A DNA stretch of 64,000 bases from Salegentibacter mishustinae. Lineage in GTDB: Bacteria; Bacteroidota; Bacteroidia; Flavobacteriales; Flavobacteriaceae. Of the stretch, positions 42,823 through 51,603 are shown piece after piece. The position numbers and the translations under genes were made by a program. The notes below the pieces were generated by a model, which did not search any database, was not told where the DNA came from, and worked only from the letters and a program-made list of their open reading frames with translations. The stretch is from contig NZ_LLKN01000001.1 of NCBI RefSeq assembly GCF_002900095.1, positions 1 to 64,000 of the forward strand, written 5' to 3'. The number at the start of each line of letters is the position of its first letter. Position 1 is the first letter of the stretch.

Positions 42823-43638
42823 ATGAGTGCGGACTTTAATTCTATTGCCAATTATTGGAAAGAAACCTACAGCAAGAATAGTGAGGAGACCAAAAAGTAT
42901 GAGCATTCAGCTCAATTTAAAAAAATGGCCGATCTTATGGCTCCTGGAAAATCTTATTATTATATCGCAAACTTCCAGAGCTTAGAAATAGAAATGATTT
43001 CTGATTCTGTATGTAATTTTATAGAAAAGAATAGAATAACAGATACAGAAGTTGATTTTCAGGAAATTTTGGCTTTGGCACTCCCCGAAGAGATTGAAAA
43101 AATTAAACGTAAAGAGCAGGTAATAAAAGACTTCTTTGTAGATTATTTACCAATTAATAAAGTGCAGGATTATAAAGTGTTATATACTTATGTAATTAAA
43201 GATAGCAAGGGTAAACGTCGGGTTATGCTGCATCAAGCCACAACACTTTCACAGGACAAAGAAGGACGTTTTGTACACGTGTTTAGTATTCATACAGATA
43301 TAAGCCATTTAACCAATCAGAGTGTTGAGGAAGTTTCATTTTTAAATATTCGTGGTGGTAAATCTTATCTAAATGTGCCTACTAAAAACGGTAGCTTTGA
43401 CCCCGAAAATCATAGTGACGAAGGAAACATAAAAAATCAGCTTTCAAAACGGGAATTGGAAATCACTAAATTAATAGCCGAAGGTTTAAACGCGGAGGAA
43501 ATTGGGGAGCAGCTTTTTATTTCATCGCATACGGTAAGAACACATAGAAAGAACATTCTTAAAAAAACCGATTCAAAAAATACTATTCAGCTGGTTGCAC
43601 GAACTATTGCAGCCGGATTAATTCAACCTGATTTATAA
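42823..43638 (+). CDS. PAS-like sensor with LuxR-type helix-turn-helix
   Basis: This is a cytoplasmic one-component regulator of 271 residues. Residues ~40-165 form a PAS-like fold (YYYIANFQSLEIEMISDSV, and HVFSIHTDISHLT as the last strand). The C-terminal ~65 residues are a GerE/LuxR helix-turn-helix (LSKRELEITKLIAEGLNAEEIGEQLFISSHTVRTHRKNILKK). No receiver aspartate or transmembrane segment is present, so the signal is probably a small ligand, or redox, sensed by the PAS domain. Target genes are unknown. It has its own 228-base upstream region and a strong terminator. Confidence 0.88.
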   Translation: MSADFNSIANYWKETYSKNSEETKKYEHSAQFKKMADLMAPGKSYYYIANFQSLEIEMISDSVCNFIEKNRITDTEVDFQEILALALPEEIEKIKRKEQVIKDFFVDYLPINKVQDYKVLYTYVIKDSKGKRRVMLHQATTLSQDKEGRFVHVFSIHTDISHLTNQSVEEVSFLNIRGGKSYLNVPTKNGSFDPENHSDEGNIKNQLSKRELEITKLIAEGLNAEEIGEQLFISSHTVRTHRKNILKKTDSKNTIQLVARTIAAGLIQPDL

Positions 43639-43672
43639 AAAAAGCCCGGGAAAAATTTTCCCGGGCTTTCTT
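43638..43672. terminator. bidirectional terminator
   Basis: AAAGCCCGGGAAAA and TTTTCCCGGGCTTT form a very stable hairpin between 43641 and 43669. It lies between the convergent regulator and aldehyde dehydrogenase genes. Confidence 0.9.
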
Positions 43673-43718
43673 ACTTCTGTTATCGAAATTCTTAAGCTTA
43701 AAAATTTCGGCGTACTAA

Positions 43719-45104
43719 TTATCCATTCAAGATATTTATCGCCTTGGTGTTTACAAATTCTTTTAGTCCGAAACCACCGTGTTCACGGCCGTAACCTGAA
43801 TTTTTAACGCCACCAAAAGGCATATTTGGTTGTGCAAGCCCGAATGAGTTAATGAATACCATACCTGTATCAAAATGCTTACTGGCCAGTTCTACCGCCT
43901 TATCCACATCTTCAGAGAAAATTCCTCCTCCAAGTCCGAAACGGCTATCATTGGCAATTCTCATCGCGTCTTCATCATCTTTGGCTTTAATTAAAGAAGC
44001 AACGGGACCAAAAAGCTCATCATCGTAAGCGGCCTGTCCTGGCTTTACATTTGCCAGCACTGTGGCTGGATAATAGTAACCATCTCCATCTGGAATATTA
44101 CCTCCACATAAGACAGCCGCGCCTTTCTTAACGCTATCCTCTACCTGCTCATGAAGTTCTTCTCGCAGGTCTTTTCTCGCCATCGGTCCTAAATCACTGT
44201 CTTCGCTCGTTGGATCTCCAGCATTTAAGTTCTTCATTTGTTCAACAAAAGCTTCTTTAAATTGCTCGTATACTTTATCGACAACAATAAAACGCTTGGC
44301 CGCAACACAGGTTTCACCATTATTATAAACCCTTCCCTGTACACACCATTTCACAGCTTTTTCTACATCTGCGTCTTCAAGTACCATATAACCATCATTA
44401 GAACCAAGTTCCAATACAGTCTTTTTCAAATTTGCTCCGGCTTTTTCACCAATAATTTTTCCTGCCTTTGGGCTTCCGGTTAAGGTAACCCCACGCACCA
44501 AATCATGTTCAATTATAGCATCTGACTGATCGTGATCTATCACGATAACTTTAAAAAGGTTTTTTGGCAAACCTGCTTCATTAAATATTTTCTCGATTAA
44601 CAAACCAGAACCGGTAACACTTTCAGCGTGTTTTAACAAGACACCGTTACCAGCCATAAGATTGGCAATAGCATAACGAATAACCTGGTAAGCAGGGAAA
44701 TTCCAGGGTTGAATTCCATAAATTACTCCAAGAGGTGAATAAGTTATTATTCCGCGACCGCCATCTGGTAATTCACGTTCTTCATTTTTTAAATTTTCGG
44801 GACCGTTTGCTGCCGTCCATTCACAAATACCCGCACAAAGGTCAACTTCCTGTTCACCTTGCTTCAGAAGTTTACCCATTTCAGAAGTCATCAACTTCAC
44901 TAGTTCGTCTTTGTGCTCGGTTATTTTTTCTCCAATGGCTTTTATTACTTCAGCTCTTTGTTTAGGAGATTTTTGACGCCATTTTAAAAATGCCTCGTGA
45001 CAATCTTCCACCGCATCTTTAGCCTCCTGATCTGAAAAATAATTGTATGTTTTTAATTCTTTTCCCGTAGCGGGATTAATGGTTTTTAGTGTTTTCTCTT
45101 TCAT
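43719..45104 (-). CDS. gabD: succinate-semialdehyde dehydrogenase (NAD(P)+)
   Basis: This aldehyde dehydrogenase of 461 residues most resembles the succinate-semialdehyde branch. Landmarks are GVIYGIQPWNFPAYQVIRYA, the coenzyme loop GVTLTGSPKAGKIIGEKAG, the general-base glutamate in VLELGSNDGYMVLEDAD, the catalytic cysteine in YNNGETCVAAKRFIV, and FGPVASLIKAKDDEDAM with AQPNMPFGGVKNSGYGREHG. LELGSND replaces the usual LELGGKD but keeps the glutamate. It would feed succinate semialdehyde into the TCA cycle. No GABA transaminase is adjacent, so specificity is tentative. Confidence 0.9.
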   Translation of the reverse strand: MKEKTLKTINPATGKELKTYNYFSDQEAKDAVEDCHEAFLKWRQKSPKQRAEVIKAIGEKITEHKDELVKLMTSEMGKLLKQGEQEVDLCAGICEWTAANGPENLKNEERELPDGGRGIITYSPLGVIYGIQPWNFPAYQVIRYAIANLMAGNGVLLKHAESVTGSGLLIEKIFNEAGLPKNLFKVIVIDHDQSDAIIEHDLVRGVTLTGSPKAGKIIGEKAGANLKKTVLELGSNDGYMVLEDADVEKAVKWCVQGRVYNNGETCVAAKRFIVVDKVYEQFKEAFVEQMKNLNAGDPTSEDSDLGPMARKDLREELHEQVEDSVKKGAAVLCGGNIPDGDGYYYPATVLANVKPGQAAYDDELFGPVASLIKAKDDEDAMRIANDSRFGLGGGIFSEDVDKAVELASKHFDTGMVFINSFGLAQPNMPFGGVKNSGYGREHGGFGLKEFVNTKAINILNG

Positions 45105-45235
45105 AACTATTTTTTTGGAATTTTAAAGTTATGAAGTGTACTAAAGAACAAGCGCTAAGTTGCTGTTAAAGCTTTTAAAACAACGCGTTAATTATGAAGA
45201 ATTAACACAATAAAGTAAGAATTTTCGACACTTTT

Positions 45236-45979
45236 TTAATCTAAAAGCTTAACCTCTATATTCTTATTTTCAATTTTAGAGAGTAACTCTAGTTGCCTTG
45301 CTTCGTATAGATCGTCTAATTCACTTAACGGAGTACTCAAGTCGTCGGTTTTATAATTTTCGTAATCTACAAAGCGAATTCCCTCTATAGTTCTGGGATT
45401 GTAGGCTTTTCTAAAACGCAATCCGCCTTCATTTACTTCAAAACTATAAGCGAGATAATCTACATGATAATTTTGGGTATTGACCCAATACATATAAACA
45501 TCTTCGTGATCTTCGCCACCACCCTCGACATCAAAAGTGATTTTTATTTCATAATATTCTTTATTATTAATCGTGTCTTTACCGATCAATTTTTTATTCA
45601 CGGCATCATCATTTAAGCCAAAAGGCAGCTGTACAAAATAGTGAACTGAATTCACCGAGTTAGCATAGACTGTTTCCATAGAATCTGAAAGTTTTACTAC
45701 CGTATCTTTAGAAAATCGGGTGAAGCCGTTATTATCTACCACATCGCGATATTGAGTTCCGGTAGAGTCGGTCATAATACGCTCTAGTTTAAAATCTCCA
45801 CCTCTACGCTCACTCTTGTAAATTCCTTTTCTGAAGTCAAAACTAATTTCAGCATTTTTATAACGTTCCCCACCGGCCTTTGCAATGGCTTTATCAATAA
45901 TTTGCTGTGCAGTTTCCTGTTTGGTATTACAAGCATAAGTTAATGCAATAATAAGAAGCCCTAAAACGTACTTTTTCAT
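45236..45979 (-). CDS. DUF6503 family lipoprotein
   Basis: This 247-residue protein has a lipoprotein signal (lipobox TYAC, Cys17), followed by AQQIIDKAIAKAGGERYKNAEISFDFRKGIYKSER. That beginning is typical of the Bacteroidota family DUF6503. The long beta-rich body with repeated WxN/YxV strands resembles LolA/LppX-like lipid-binding half-barrels, so a lipoprotein or lipid carrier role is possible but unproven. It is alone, divergent from the lipocalin-like lipoprotein. Confidence 0.8.
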   Translation of the reverse strand: MKKYVLGLLIIALTYACNTKQETAQQIIDKAIAKAGGERYKNAEISFDFRKGIYKSERRGGDFKLERIMTDSTGTQYRDVVDNNGFTRFSKDTVVKLSDSMETVYANSVNSVHYFVQLPFGLNDDAVNKKLIGKDTINNKEYYEIKITFDVEGGGEDHEDVYMYWVNTQNYHVDYLAYSFEVNEGGLRFRKAYNPRTIEGIRFVDYENYKTDDLSTPLSELDDLYEARQLELLSKIENKNIEVKLLD

Positions 45980-46125
45980 CCTTAAAGTTATAAGTATCTA
46001 AAAGCTGCAAAGGTAGTTAAAATGCGAAAAAGAGACCTAACATAGTTGATATATACAAGTAGGCCGGAGATTTACTTAATTTTAATCCCATTTCACTATT
46101 TTGCGGCTTCAAACCAAATACACCT

Positions 46126-46560
46126 ATGAAAACCAAATTTTTACTTTTAGCCTTTTTAAGCCTTGGATTATTTACCGCCTGTGAGGTAAAAGATGATTCA
46201 CCTAATGATACGCAACAGATCAATGAAGAATTACTGGGCATCTGGTATTTTGACGCAATGATCGTGCAAGACGAAGAAATACCTTACGATGATCACGAAG
46301 AATGCGGCAAGGATTATATTGAATTTAACGACGATGGTACTTACCAGCAAGTTGATATTTGGGGTTGTGAAGAAGATATTGATGCCGAAGGAACATATAC
46401 AGCTACCGAAAACACCATTTCCCTTACCTTAACTGACAGCGAAACAGTTGTTTTGGATATTGCAACCTTAAATGCTGATGTACTTCTTATTGAAGGTATG
46501 GAAGATTTTGATGAAGACGGTGAAGATGAAAGTATACAACAGCGTTTTACCAGAAATTAG
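46126..46560 (+). CDS. lipocalin-like lipoprotein
   Basis: This 144-residue lipoprotein has lipobox FTAC (Cys19) followed by an acidic tether. The body begins LLGIWYFDAMIV and continues YIEFNDDGTYQQVDIWGCEEDIDAEGTYTATENTISLTL, the repeating strand pattern of the lipocalin-like/DUF5004 group of Bacteroidota lipoproteins. The two cysteines after the signal (near residues 62 and 85) could form a disulfide. The ligand is unknown. It precedes smpB on the same strand but is separated from it by that gene's own promoter. Confidence 0.7.
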   Translation: MKTKFLLLAFLSLGLFTACEVKDDSPNDTQQINEELLGIWYFDAMIVQDEEIPYDDHEECGKDYIEFNDDGTYQQVDIWGCEEDIDAEGTYTATENTISLTLTDSETVVLDIATLNADVLLIEGMEDFDEDGEDESIQQRFTRN

Positions 46561-46636
46561 AGAAGCTAACCTGGAAAATTTCTGTTTAAAGTGTTACGAA
46601 TTTTGTAAATACAGGGCTAGTTACTATAATGCTTCC

Positions 46637-46644
46637 TATTTTTG
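46637..46644 (+). promoter_or_regulatory. -7 promoter box of smpB
   Basis: TATTTTTG at 46637-46644 matches TAnnTTTG. It ends 6 bases before the ATG at 46651, so the smpB transcript would be nearly leaderless. The in-frame TTG at 46642 lies inside the box and is excluded as start. Confidence 0.5.
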
Positions 46645-46650
46645 TTGATT

Positions 46651-47115
46651 ATGAAGAAGAATACCAACACCATAAATATAAAGAACCGCAAGGCAAGATT
46701 TGAGTACGAAATCCTTGATAAATATGTGGCTGGAATTAAACTGGCGGGTACAGAGATTAAAGCAATAAGGCAGGGAAAAGCTTCTATTGCTGAAAGCTTT
46801 TGCGAGTTTCAGAATAACGAACTTTTCGTGATCAACATGCATGTTGAAGAATATTCTCACGCCACTCACTTTAATCATAATCCAAAGAGTGAGCGCAAGC
46901 TATTATTGCAACGCCGTGAATTGAGAAAATTAGAAAAGGAAGTTAAGAACTCCGGACTTACCATTATTCCACTGCGTGTTTTTATTAACGACCGCGGACT
47001 TGCGAAAATGCAAATTGCCCTTGCAAAAGGTAAAAAGCTCTACGATAAACGGGAAACTATAAAAGACAGGGAAAGCAAACGCAAATTAGACAGGATTAAA
47101 AAAGAGTACAACTAA
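46651..47115 (+). CDS. smpB: SsrA-binding protein SmpB
   Basis: SmpB binds tmRNA and delivers it to stalled ribosomes for trans-translation. ATG at 46651 (MKKNTNTINIKNRKARFEYEILDKYVAGI) gives 154 residues, the normal length. The oligonucleotide-binding core has LAGTEIKAIRQGKASIAESFCEFQNNELFVINMHVEEY and LRKLEKEVKNSGLTIIPLRVFINDRGLAKMQIALAKGKKLYDKRETIKDRE; the basic tail (SKRKLDRIKKEYN) inserts into the mRNA channel. It is followed after 7 bases by an MFS gene in the same unit. The tmRNA gene is not in this window. Confidence 0.96.
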   Translation: MKKNTNTINIKNRKARFEYEILDKYVAGIKLAGTEIKAIRQGKASIAESFCEFQNNELFVINMHVEEYSHATHFNHNPKSERKLLLQRRELRKLEKEVKNSGLTIIPLRVFINDRGLAKMQIALAKGKKLYDKRETIKDRESKRKLDRIKKEYN

Positions 47116-47122
47116 ATCCTGG

Positions 47123-48298
47123 ATGAAGCCGGCAAAACAAATTTTACCCCTAATTGTTTTCTCTCAGTTTTGCTGCACCTCACTTTGGTTCGCCGGAAAT
47201 GCGGTTATGCCAGAGCTATATCTTAACTTTAATTTGAATGAAGAAGCGCTGGGGCATTTAACCTCAGCGGTTCAGTTCGGTTTTATTTTAGGCACGCTAA
47301 TTTTCGCTTTTCTAAGCCTGGCCGATAGGTTCTCCCCCTCGAAACTCTTTTTTATTTCTGCGATTTTCGGCGCGATATTTAACCTGGGAATCATTCTCGA
47401 AAACAACAATTTAAACACCTTACTCCTACTGCGCTTTCTCACCGGATTTTCTTTAGCAGGAATTTATCCCGTTGGCATGAAACTCGCCGCCGATTATTAC
47501 GATAAAGGTCTGGGAAAATCACTTGGATACCTGGTAGGCGCTCTTGTTTTAGGAACTGCTTTCCCCCACTTTCTAAAGACTTTTACCGGCACCGAAAACC
47601 TCCCCTGGCGTTGGGTGATTGTTGCGACCTCTCTGTTCGCATTTTTGGGCGGACTTCTAATTTTACTCTTTGTCCCTAATGGCCCTTATAGAAAAGCAAA
47701 GCGAAAATTCAAATTCAGTGCAGTTTTCAGGGTTTTCTCTAATAAAAAACTCCGCAACGCAGCTTTTGGATATTTTGGCCATATGTGGGAACTCTATACT
47801 TTTTGGGCTTTTGTACCTATTATTTTGGCCGCTTATAAATTCTCTATTCCCAATAGCGATTTTGATGTTTCATTCTGGTCATTTCTTATTATTGGTATCG
47901 GTGGAGTTTCCTGCGTACTGGGAGGTTATATTTCAGAAATTTTAGGAGTAAAAAAAACCGCGACTATAGCTTTGTTGTTATCAGGAATATGCTGCCTTGC
48001 CTTTCCTTTTATCTTTCTGCAAGCTTCAACAGTTGTTCTTATTACTTTTTTATGTTTTTGGGGAATTGTGGTTGTAGCAGATTCACCCTTATTCTCTACC
48101 CTGGTGGCCAGCAATGCTCCTCCGGAAATAAAAGGAACAGCACTCACCATTGTAAATTCAATAGGTTTTGCTATCACTATTGTAAGCCTTCAGTTAATCA
48201 CTTATTTGCATCAAATAGAACCTGTATATAGTTTAAGCTTGCTTGCCATAGGACCGGCACTTGGATTATGGGTATTATTTACAAAGAAAAGAGCATAA
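47123..48298 (+). CDS. major facilitator superfamily transporter
   Basis: This is an inner-membrane MFS permease of 391 residues with about 12 transmembrane helices. The loop between helices 2 and 3 carries SLADRFSPSKLFF, a form of the GxxxDRxGR motif. Helix 4 has FLTGFSLAGIYPVGMKLAADYYDKGLG, resembling NNP/CynX-like members. The long middle loop (NGPYRKAKRKFKF) separates the two halves. The substrate is unknown, and family members include drug, cyanate and organic-anion carriers. It follows smpB by 7 bases, so it is co-transcribed, but with no evident functional link. Confidence 0.9.
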   Translation: MKPAKQILPLIVFSQFCCTSLWFAGNAVMPELYLNFNLNEEALGHLTSAVQFGFILGTLIFAFLSLADRFSPSKLFFISAIFGAIFNLGIILENNNLNTLLLLRFLTGFSLAGIYPVGMKLAADYYDKGLGKSLGYLVGALVLGTAFPHFLKTFTGTENLPWRWVIVATSLFAFLGGLLILLFVPNGPYRKAKRKFKFSAVFRVFSNKKLRNAAFGYFGHMWELYTFWAFVPIILAAYKFSIPNSDFDVSFWSFLIIGIGGVSCVLGGYISEILGVKKTATIALLLSGICCLAFPFIFLQASTVVLITFLCFWGIVVVADSPLFSTLVASNAPPEIKGTALTIVNSIGFAITIVSLQLITYLHQIEPVYSLSLLAIGPALGLWVLFTKKRA

Positions 48299-48372
48299 AT
48301 TCAGAACACATTTAAATCAACGAACCACAACTATTTTCCTTATTTTTCCACTTTTAAAATTCATTCATCATC

Positions 48373-50862
48373 ATGTATCAAAAAATTATCATCATTTTTC
48401 TTATTTTTTCATCATTTAATTCAATCGCGCAAATTACCGGCAAAGTTACCGACACCGAAAATAAGATTCTTCCTTACGTAAATATTTATACCGAAAACGG
48501 AAAATTTGGAACCACTTCTAATGAAAATGGTGTTTACGAATTAAAAATAAACCGGCCGGGAGATTACGATCTGGTATTTCAGTTTTTGGGTTATCAAACT
48601 CAGAAGAAGACTGTTTCTATTGAAGAATTCCCATATCAACTGGATATAAGTCTAAAACCGGAAACCACCAGTTTAGACGAAGTAAATATTTCTTCTGGAG
48701 AAAATCCTGCAAATGCCATTATTAGAAAAGCCATTGATTTTAGAAAGCGAAATGCCGAAAAACTAGAGGCCTACACCGCCGATTATTATTCCCGCGGATT
48801 ATGGCGAATTAAAAATGCTCCTGAAAAAATACTGGGGCAGGAAATTGGCGATCTTGGTGGTGGTCTGGATTCTACCCGAAGCGGAATCGTTTACTTAAGC
48901 GAAACTATTTCTGAAATTTCCTATAAACGTCCAGACGATTTTAAAGAAAAGATTATTGCCTCTAAGGTGAGCGGAGACGATAATGGTTTTAGTTTAAATT
49001 CGGCCCAGGAATCTTATTTCTCATTTTACGAAAATACTATCGAGATTAATAGCGAAATGGTTTCACCAATTGCAGAGTACGCTTTTAATTACTACAATTA
49101 TAGGTTAGCCGGAACTTTTTATGATGAAAACGGAAACCTAATCAACAAGATAAAAGTGAGTCCGAAACGAGAAAAAGACCGTGTTTTTTCAGGACACATT
49201 TATATTGTGGAAGACCTGTGGCAAATTTTTGGAGTGGAGTTACAAACTACCGGACAGGCAATTCAGGTGCCACCAATTGAAACTTTAGACTTTAAACAAA
49301 ACTATCGGTTTTCAGAAGAAAATGGTTTTTACATTCAAATTTCACAAACCGTAGATTTTAAATTCGGGATGTTTGGAATTTCAGGAGATGGCAGGTTTAC
49401 CGCGGTTTATAGCAATTACGATTTTGAACCTGAATTCAACAAAAACAGTTTTGGTAGTGAGATCATGTCTTTTGCAGAGGCAGCCAATAAAAAAGATTCA
49501 ACTTACTGGCAGAAGTTGCGCCCAGTGCCGCTAACCGATGAGGAGATTAACGATTATGTAAGAAAGGACAGTGTTCAAACCCTAAGAAATTCCAGGCCTT
49601 ACAAAGATTCTATTGATGCGGTGCGCAATGAATTCAATTTAACCGCCCCAGTTTTTGGTTATTCCTGGCAGGATTCTTTTAAAGACAGGTATTTGAATAT
49701 AAGTTCTCCGCTAATGGGTACGCATTTTAATACCGTGCAGGGCTGGAATACTTCTACCACAATTTCTTATAGACAAAATGATGCTGAAGACGAGAACTCC
49801 GGGAAATTCTGGCGTTTGTATTCCACGCTTAATTATGGTTTTAGCGATGAACGTTTTAGAATTAAAGGAGGTTTTCAGAAGCAATTTAATAATTCCAGCA
49901 GACCGGTTTTAAAAATTTCGGGCGGGATAGAAACCGCACAAATTAACGATCGTGAGCCTATTTCTGAAAGACTAAACGATATTACTACCATATTCTTTGA
50001 ACGCAATTACCTAAAACTTTACGAACGTTCTTTTGCCGAAATTGCGTACCAGCAGGAAGTTTCTAATGGCCTCTATTTCTTCGGAGATTTAAGTTATGAG
50101 GATAGAAATCCGCTATTTAACAATACCGACCAGGTAATTATTGATAATGAAGGTGTAGAATACACTTCCAACAACCCAATAGACCCTCAACATTATGGCA
50201 CCATTTTATTCAGAGAACACGATATTTTCAAACTGAATCTTACTACCAGAATTAGATTCGGACAAAAATATATGAGCTACCCGAGCGGAAAATTCAATAT
50301 TAATAATGAAAAATATCCTACGCTATATTTAAGTTACCAGAAAGGTTTTGGTGCCAGTATAGAAGAATATAACTTCGATCAATTTAAAGCTTCGGTAACG
50401 CAAAGCTTTAAACTGGGCAATAAAGGAGAATTTGGTTATAACTTAAACGGGGGAACTTTTTTAAATGCCGATGAAATGGCATTTCTAGACTATCGCCACT
50501 TTATTGGCAACCAAACCAGGGTTTATAACGGTTTTAGCAATCTATCCAGATTTAACCTTCTACCCTATTATGCGATGAGCACCAATAAAACTTATGCTGA
50601 AGCTCACGCCGAACACGATTTTAAAGGCTGGATCTTAGGGAAAATCCCCTTCTTAAATCAGTTGAATTACAATTTGGTAATTGGCGCCCACGCGTTGTAT
50701 ACCGAAGACCAGAAACCATATTCTGAATATTCTGTAGGAATTGATAATCTTGGTTTTGGAAAATACAGGTTACTAAGGTTAGATTATGTAGTTTCCAATA
50801 TGGATGGCCAGCGAGAAGGCGCATTTATCTTTGGATTGAAGTTTTTAGGGGTTTTGGAATAA
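48373..50862 (+). CDS. DUF5686 outer-membrane protein with carboxypeptidase-regulatory-like domain
   Basis: This 829-residue exported protein has a signal peptide (MYQKIIIIFLIFSSFNSIAQ) and a CarboxypepD_reg-like domain (~21-100: ITGKVTDTENKILPYVNIYTENGKFGTTSNENGVYEL). A large DUF5686 region follows (AYTADYYSRGLWRIKNAPEKILGQ, SGIVYLSETISEISYKRPDDF, then beta-rich barrel-like repeats). The end (RLDYVVSNMDGQREGAFIFGLKFLGVLE) with alternating strands and terminal aromatics suggests an outer-membrane beta-barrel. It lacks a TonB plug. A role in envelope assembly or export is possible but unknown. Confidence 0.85.
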   Translation: MYQKIIIIFLIFSSFNSIAQITGKVTDTENKILPYVNIYTENGKFGTTSNENGVYELKINRPGDYDLVFQFLGYQTQKKTVSIEEFPYQLDISLKPETTSLDEVNISSGENPANAIIRKAIDFRKRNAEKLEAYTADYYSRGLWRIKNAPEKILGQEIGDLGGGLDSTRSGIVYLSETISEISYKRPDDFKEKIIASKVSGDDNGFSLNSAQESYFSFYENTIEINSEMVSPIAEYAFNYYNYRLAGTFYDENGNLINKIKVSPKREKDRVFSGHIYIVEDLWQIFGVELQTTGQAIQVPPIETLDFKQNYRFSEENGFYIQISQTVDFKFGMFGISGDGRFTAVYSNYDFEPEFNKNSFGSEIMSFAEAANKKDSTYWQKLRPVPLTDEEINDYVRKDSVQTLRNSRPYKDSIDAVRNEFNLTAPVFGYSWQDSFKDRYLNISSPLMGTHFNTVQGWNTSTTISYRQNDAEDENSGKFWRLYSTLNYGFSDERFRIKGGFQKQFNNSSRPVLKISGGIETAQINDREPISERLNDITTIFFERNYLKLYERSFAEIAYQQEVSNGLYFFGDLSYEDRNPLFNNTDQVIIDNEGVEYTSNNPIDPQHYGTILFREHDIFKLNLTTRIRFGQKYMSYPSGKFNINNEKYPTLYLSYQKGFGASIEEYNFDQFKASVTQSFKLGNKGEFGYNLNGGTFLNADEMAFLDYRHFIGNQTRVYNGFSNLSRFNLLPYYAMSTNKTYAEAHAEHDFKGWILGKIPFLNQLNYNLVIGAHALYTEDQKPYSEYSVGIDNLGFGKYRLLRLDYVVSNMDGQREGAFIFGLKFLGVLE

Positions 50863-50875
50863 AAGACCCCTAACC

Positions 50876-50894
50876 TCCCGAAATAAATTCGGGA
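50876..50894. repeat. short perfect palindrome
   Basis: TCCCGAA (50876-50882) and TTCGGGA (50888-50894) with a 5-base loop lie just after the DUF5686 gene, next to CACCGAAGGGTG. It resembles short palindromes common in intergenic regions of this family, but there is only one copy here. Confidence 0.35.
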
Positions 50895-50956
50895 CAGGCA
50901 CCGAAGGGTGAACACAAAATCAACTATAATCTCAGAAAACGGAATTTTAAGGCATT

Positions 50957-50992
50957 AAAAAACCTCACAGATTTGAACCTGTGAGGTTCTTT
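50957..50992. terminator. bidirectional terminator (AACCTCA-type)
   Basis: AACCTCACAG (50961-50970) and CTGTGAGGTT (50979-50988) with flanking A- and T-runs. It has the same stem as 36991-37018, except that a T-A pair is replaced by C-G on both arms. Confidence 0.82.
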
Positions 50993-51011
50993 AAGTGAAA
51001 ATATAATTTTT

Positions 51012-51449
51012 TTATTCTTCCTCTCCTGAATTATCCTTATTTGCAGGCTTTTCTTCTTCTGTTGCGGCAAAATCTGTAATTCCGTTTTTAATTAGCAGGT
51101 TATACCATTGAAAGATCTTTTTCATATCGCTGGCATAAACACGATCTACATCATAATCTGGCAAAACTTCCGCGAAATATTTCAACAATTCAGCTTTGTT
51201 AGATTTATGACTTATCGCTTCTCCTCCATTTTCTTTTTCTTTCATCTTCTCAAAGATTTCCGCAAGCGGAACTTCTTCGGTGTATGTATAGATAGCGATT
51301 TCGCTTAACAAACTTACATTATGGCGAATGTTCACGGCCATTTTTTTTCCGTCAGGAATTGATTTTACAATAAATCCGCCGCGGCTTTGAGCGGTTAATT
51401 CGTATAAACCGGGTTTTCCCGAAATCGCTAATATTTTATCTAATCCCAT
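51012..51449 (-). CDS. DUF5606 family protein
   Basis: This 145-residue cytoplasmic protein is found throughout Bacteroidota next to def and ruvX. It begins MGLDKILAISGKPGLYELTAQSRGGFIVKSIPDGKKMAVNIRHNVSLLSEIAIYTYTEEVPL, which defines the DUF5606 domain. A Tudor/SH3-like fold is suggested by the short strands, and the C-terminal half (LLKYFAEVLPDYDVDRVYASDMKKIFQWYNLLIKNGITDF) is helical. The last 15 residues are acidic and disordered. No biochemical function is known to me; constant linkage to peptide deformylase hints at translation or protein maturation. Confidence 0.9.
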   Translation of the reverse strand: MGLDKILAISGKPGLYELTAQSRGGFIVKSIPDGKKMAVNIRHNVSLLSEIAIYTYTEEVPLAEIFEKMKEKENGGEAISHKSNKAELLKYFAEVLPDYDVDRVYASDMKKIFQWYNLLIKNGITDFAATEEEKPANKDNSGEEE

Positions 51450-51603
51450 AGTATGTTTTTATTTCCTCAGTGAGAGTTTTATTCCCCGAGTCTTAGCCCG
51501 GAATTATATTATAGTTTTCCAATTTGTGCCTCGTAGACCTTTGCGAGGTTTTTTAATTTTTAGGCTGGCAAATATCAGCTGCCAGAACTAATTATCAAAG
51601 TGA

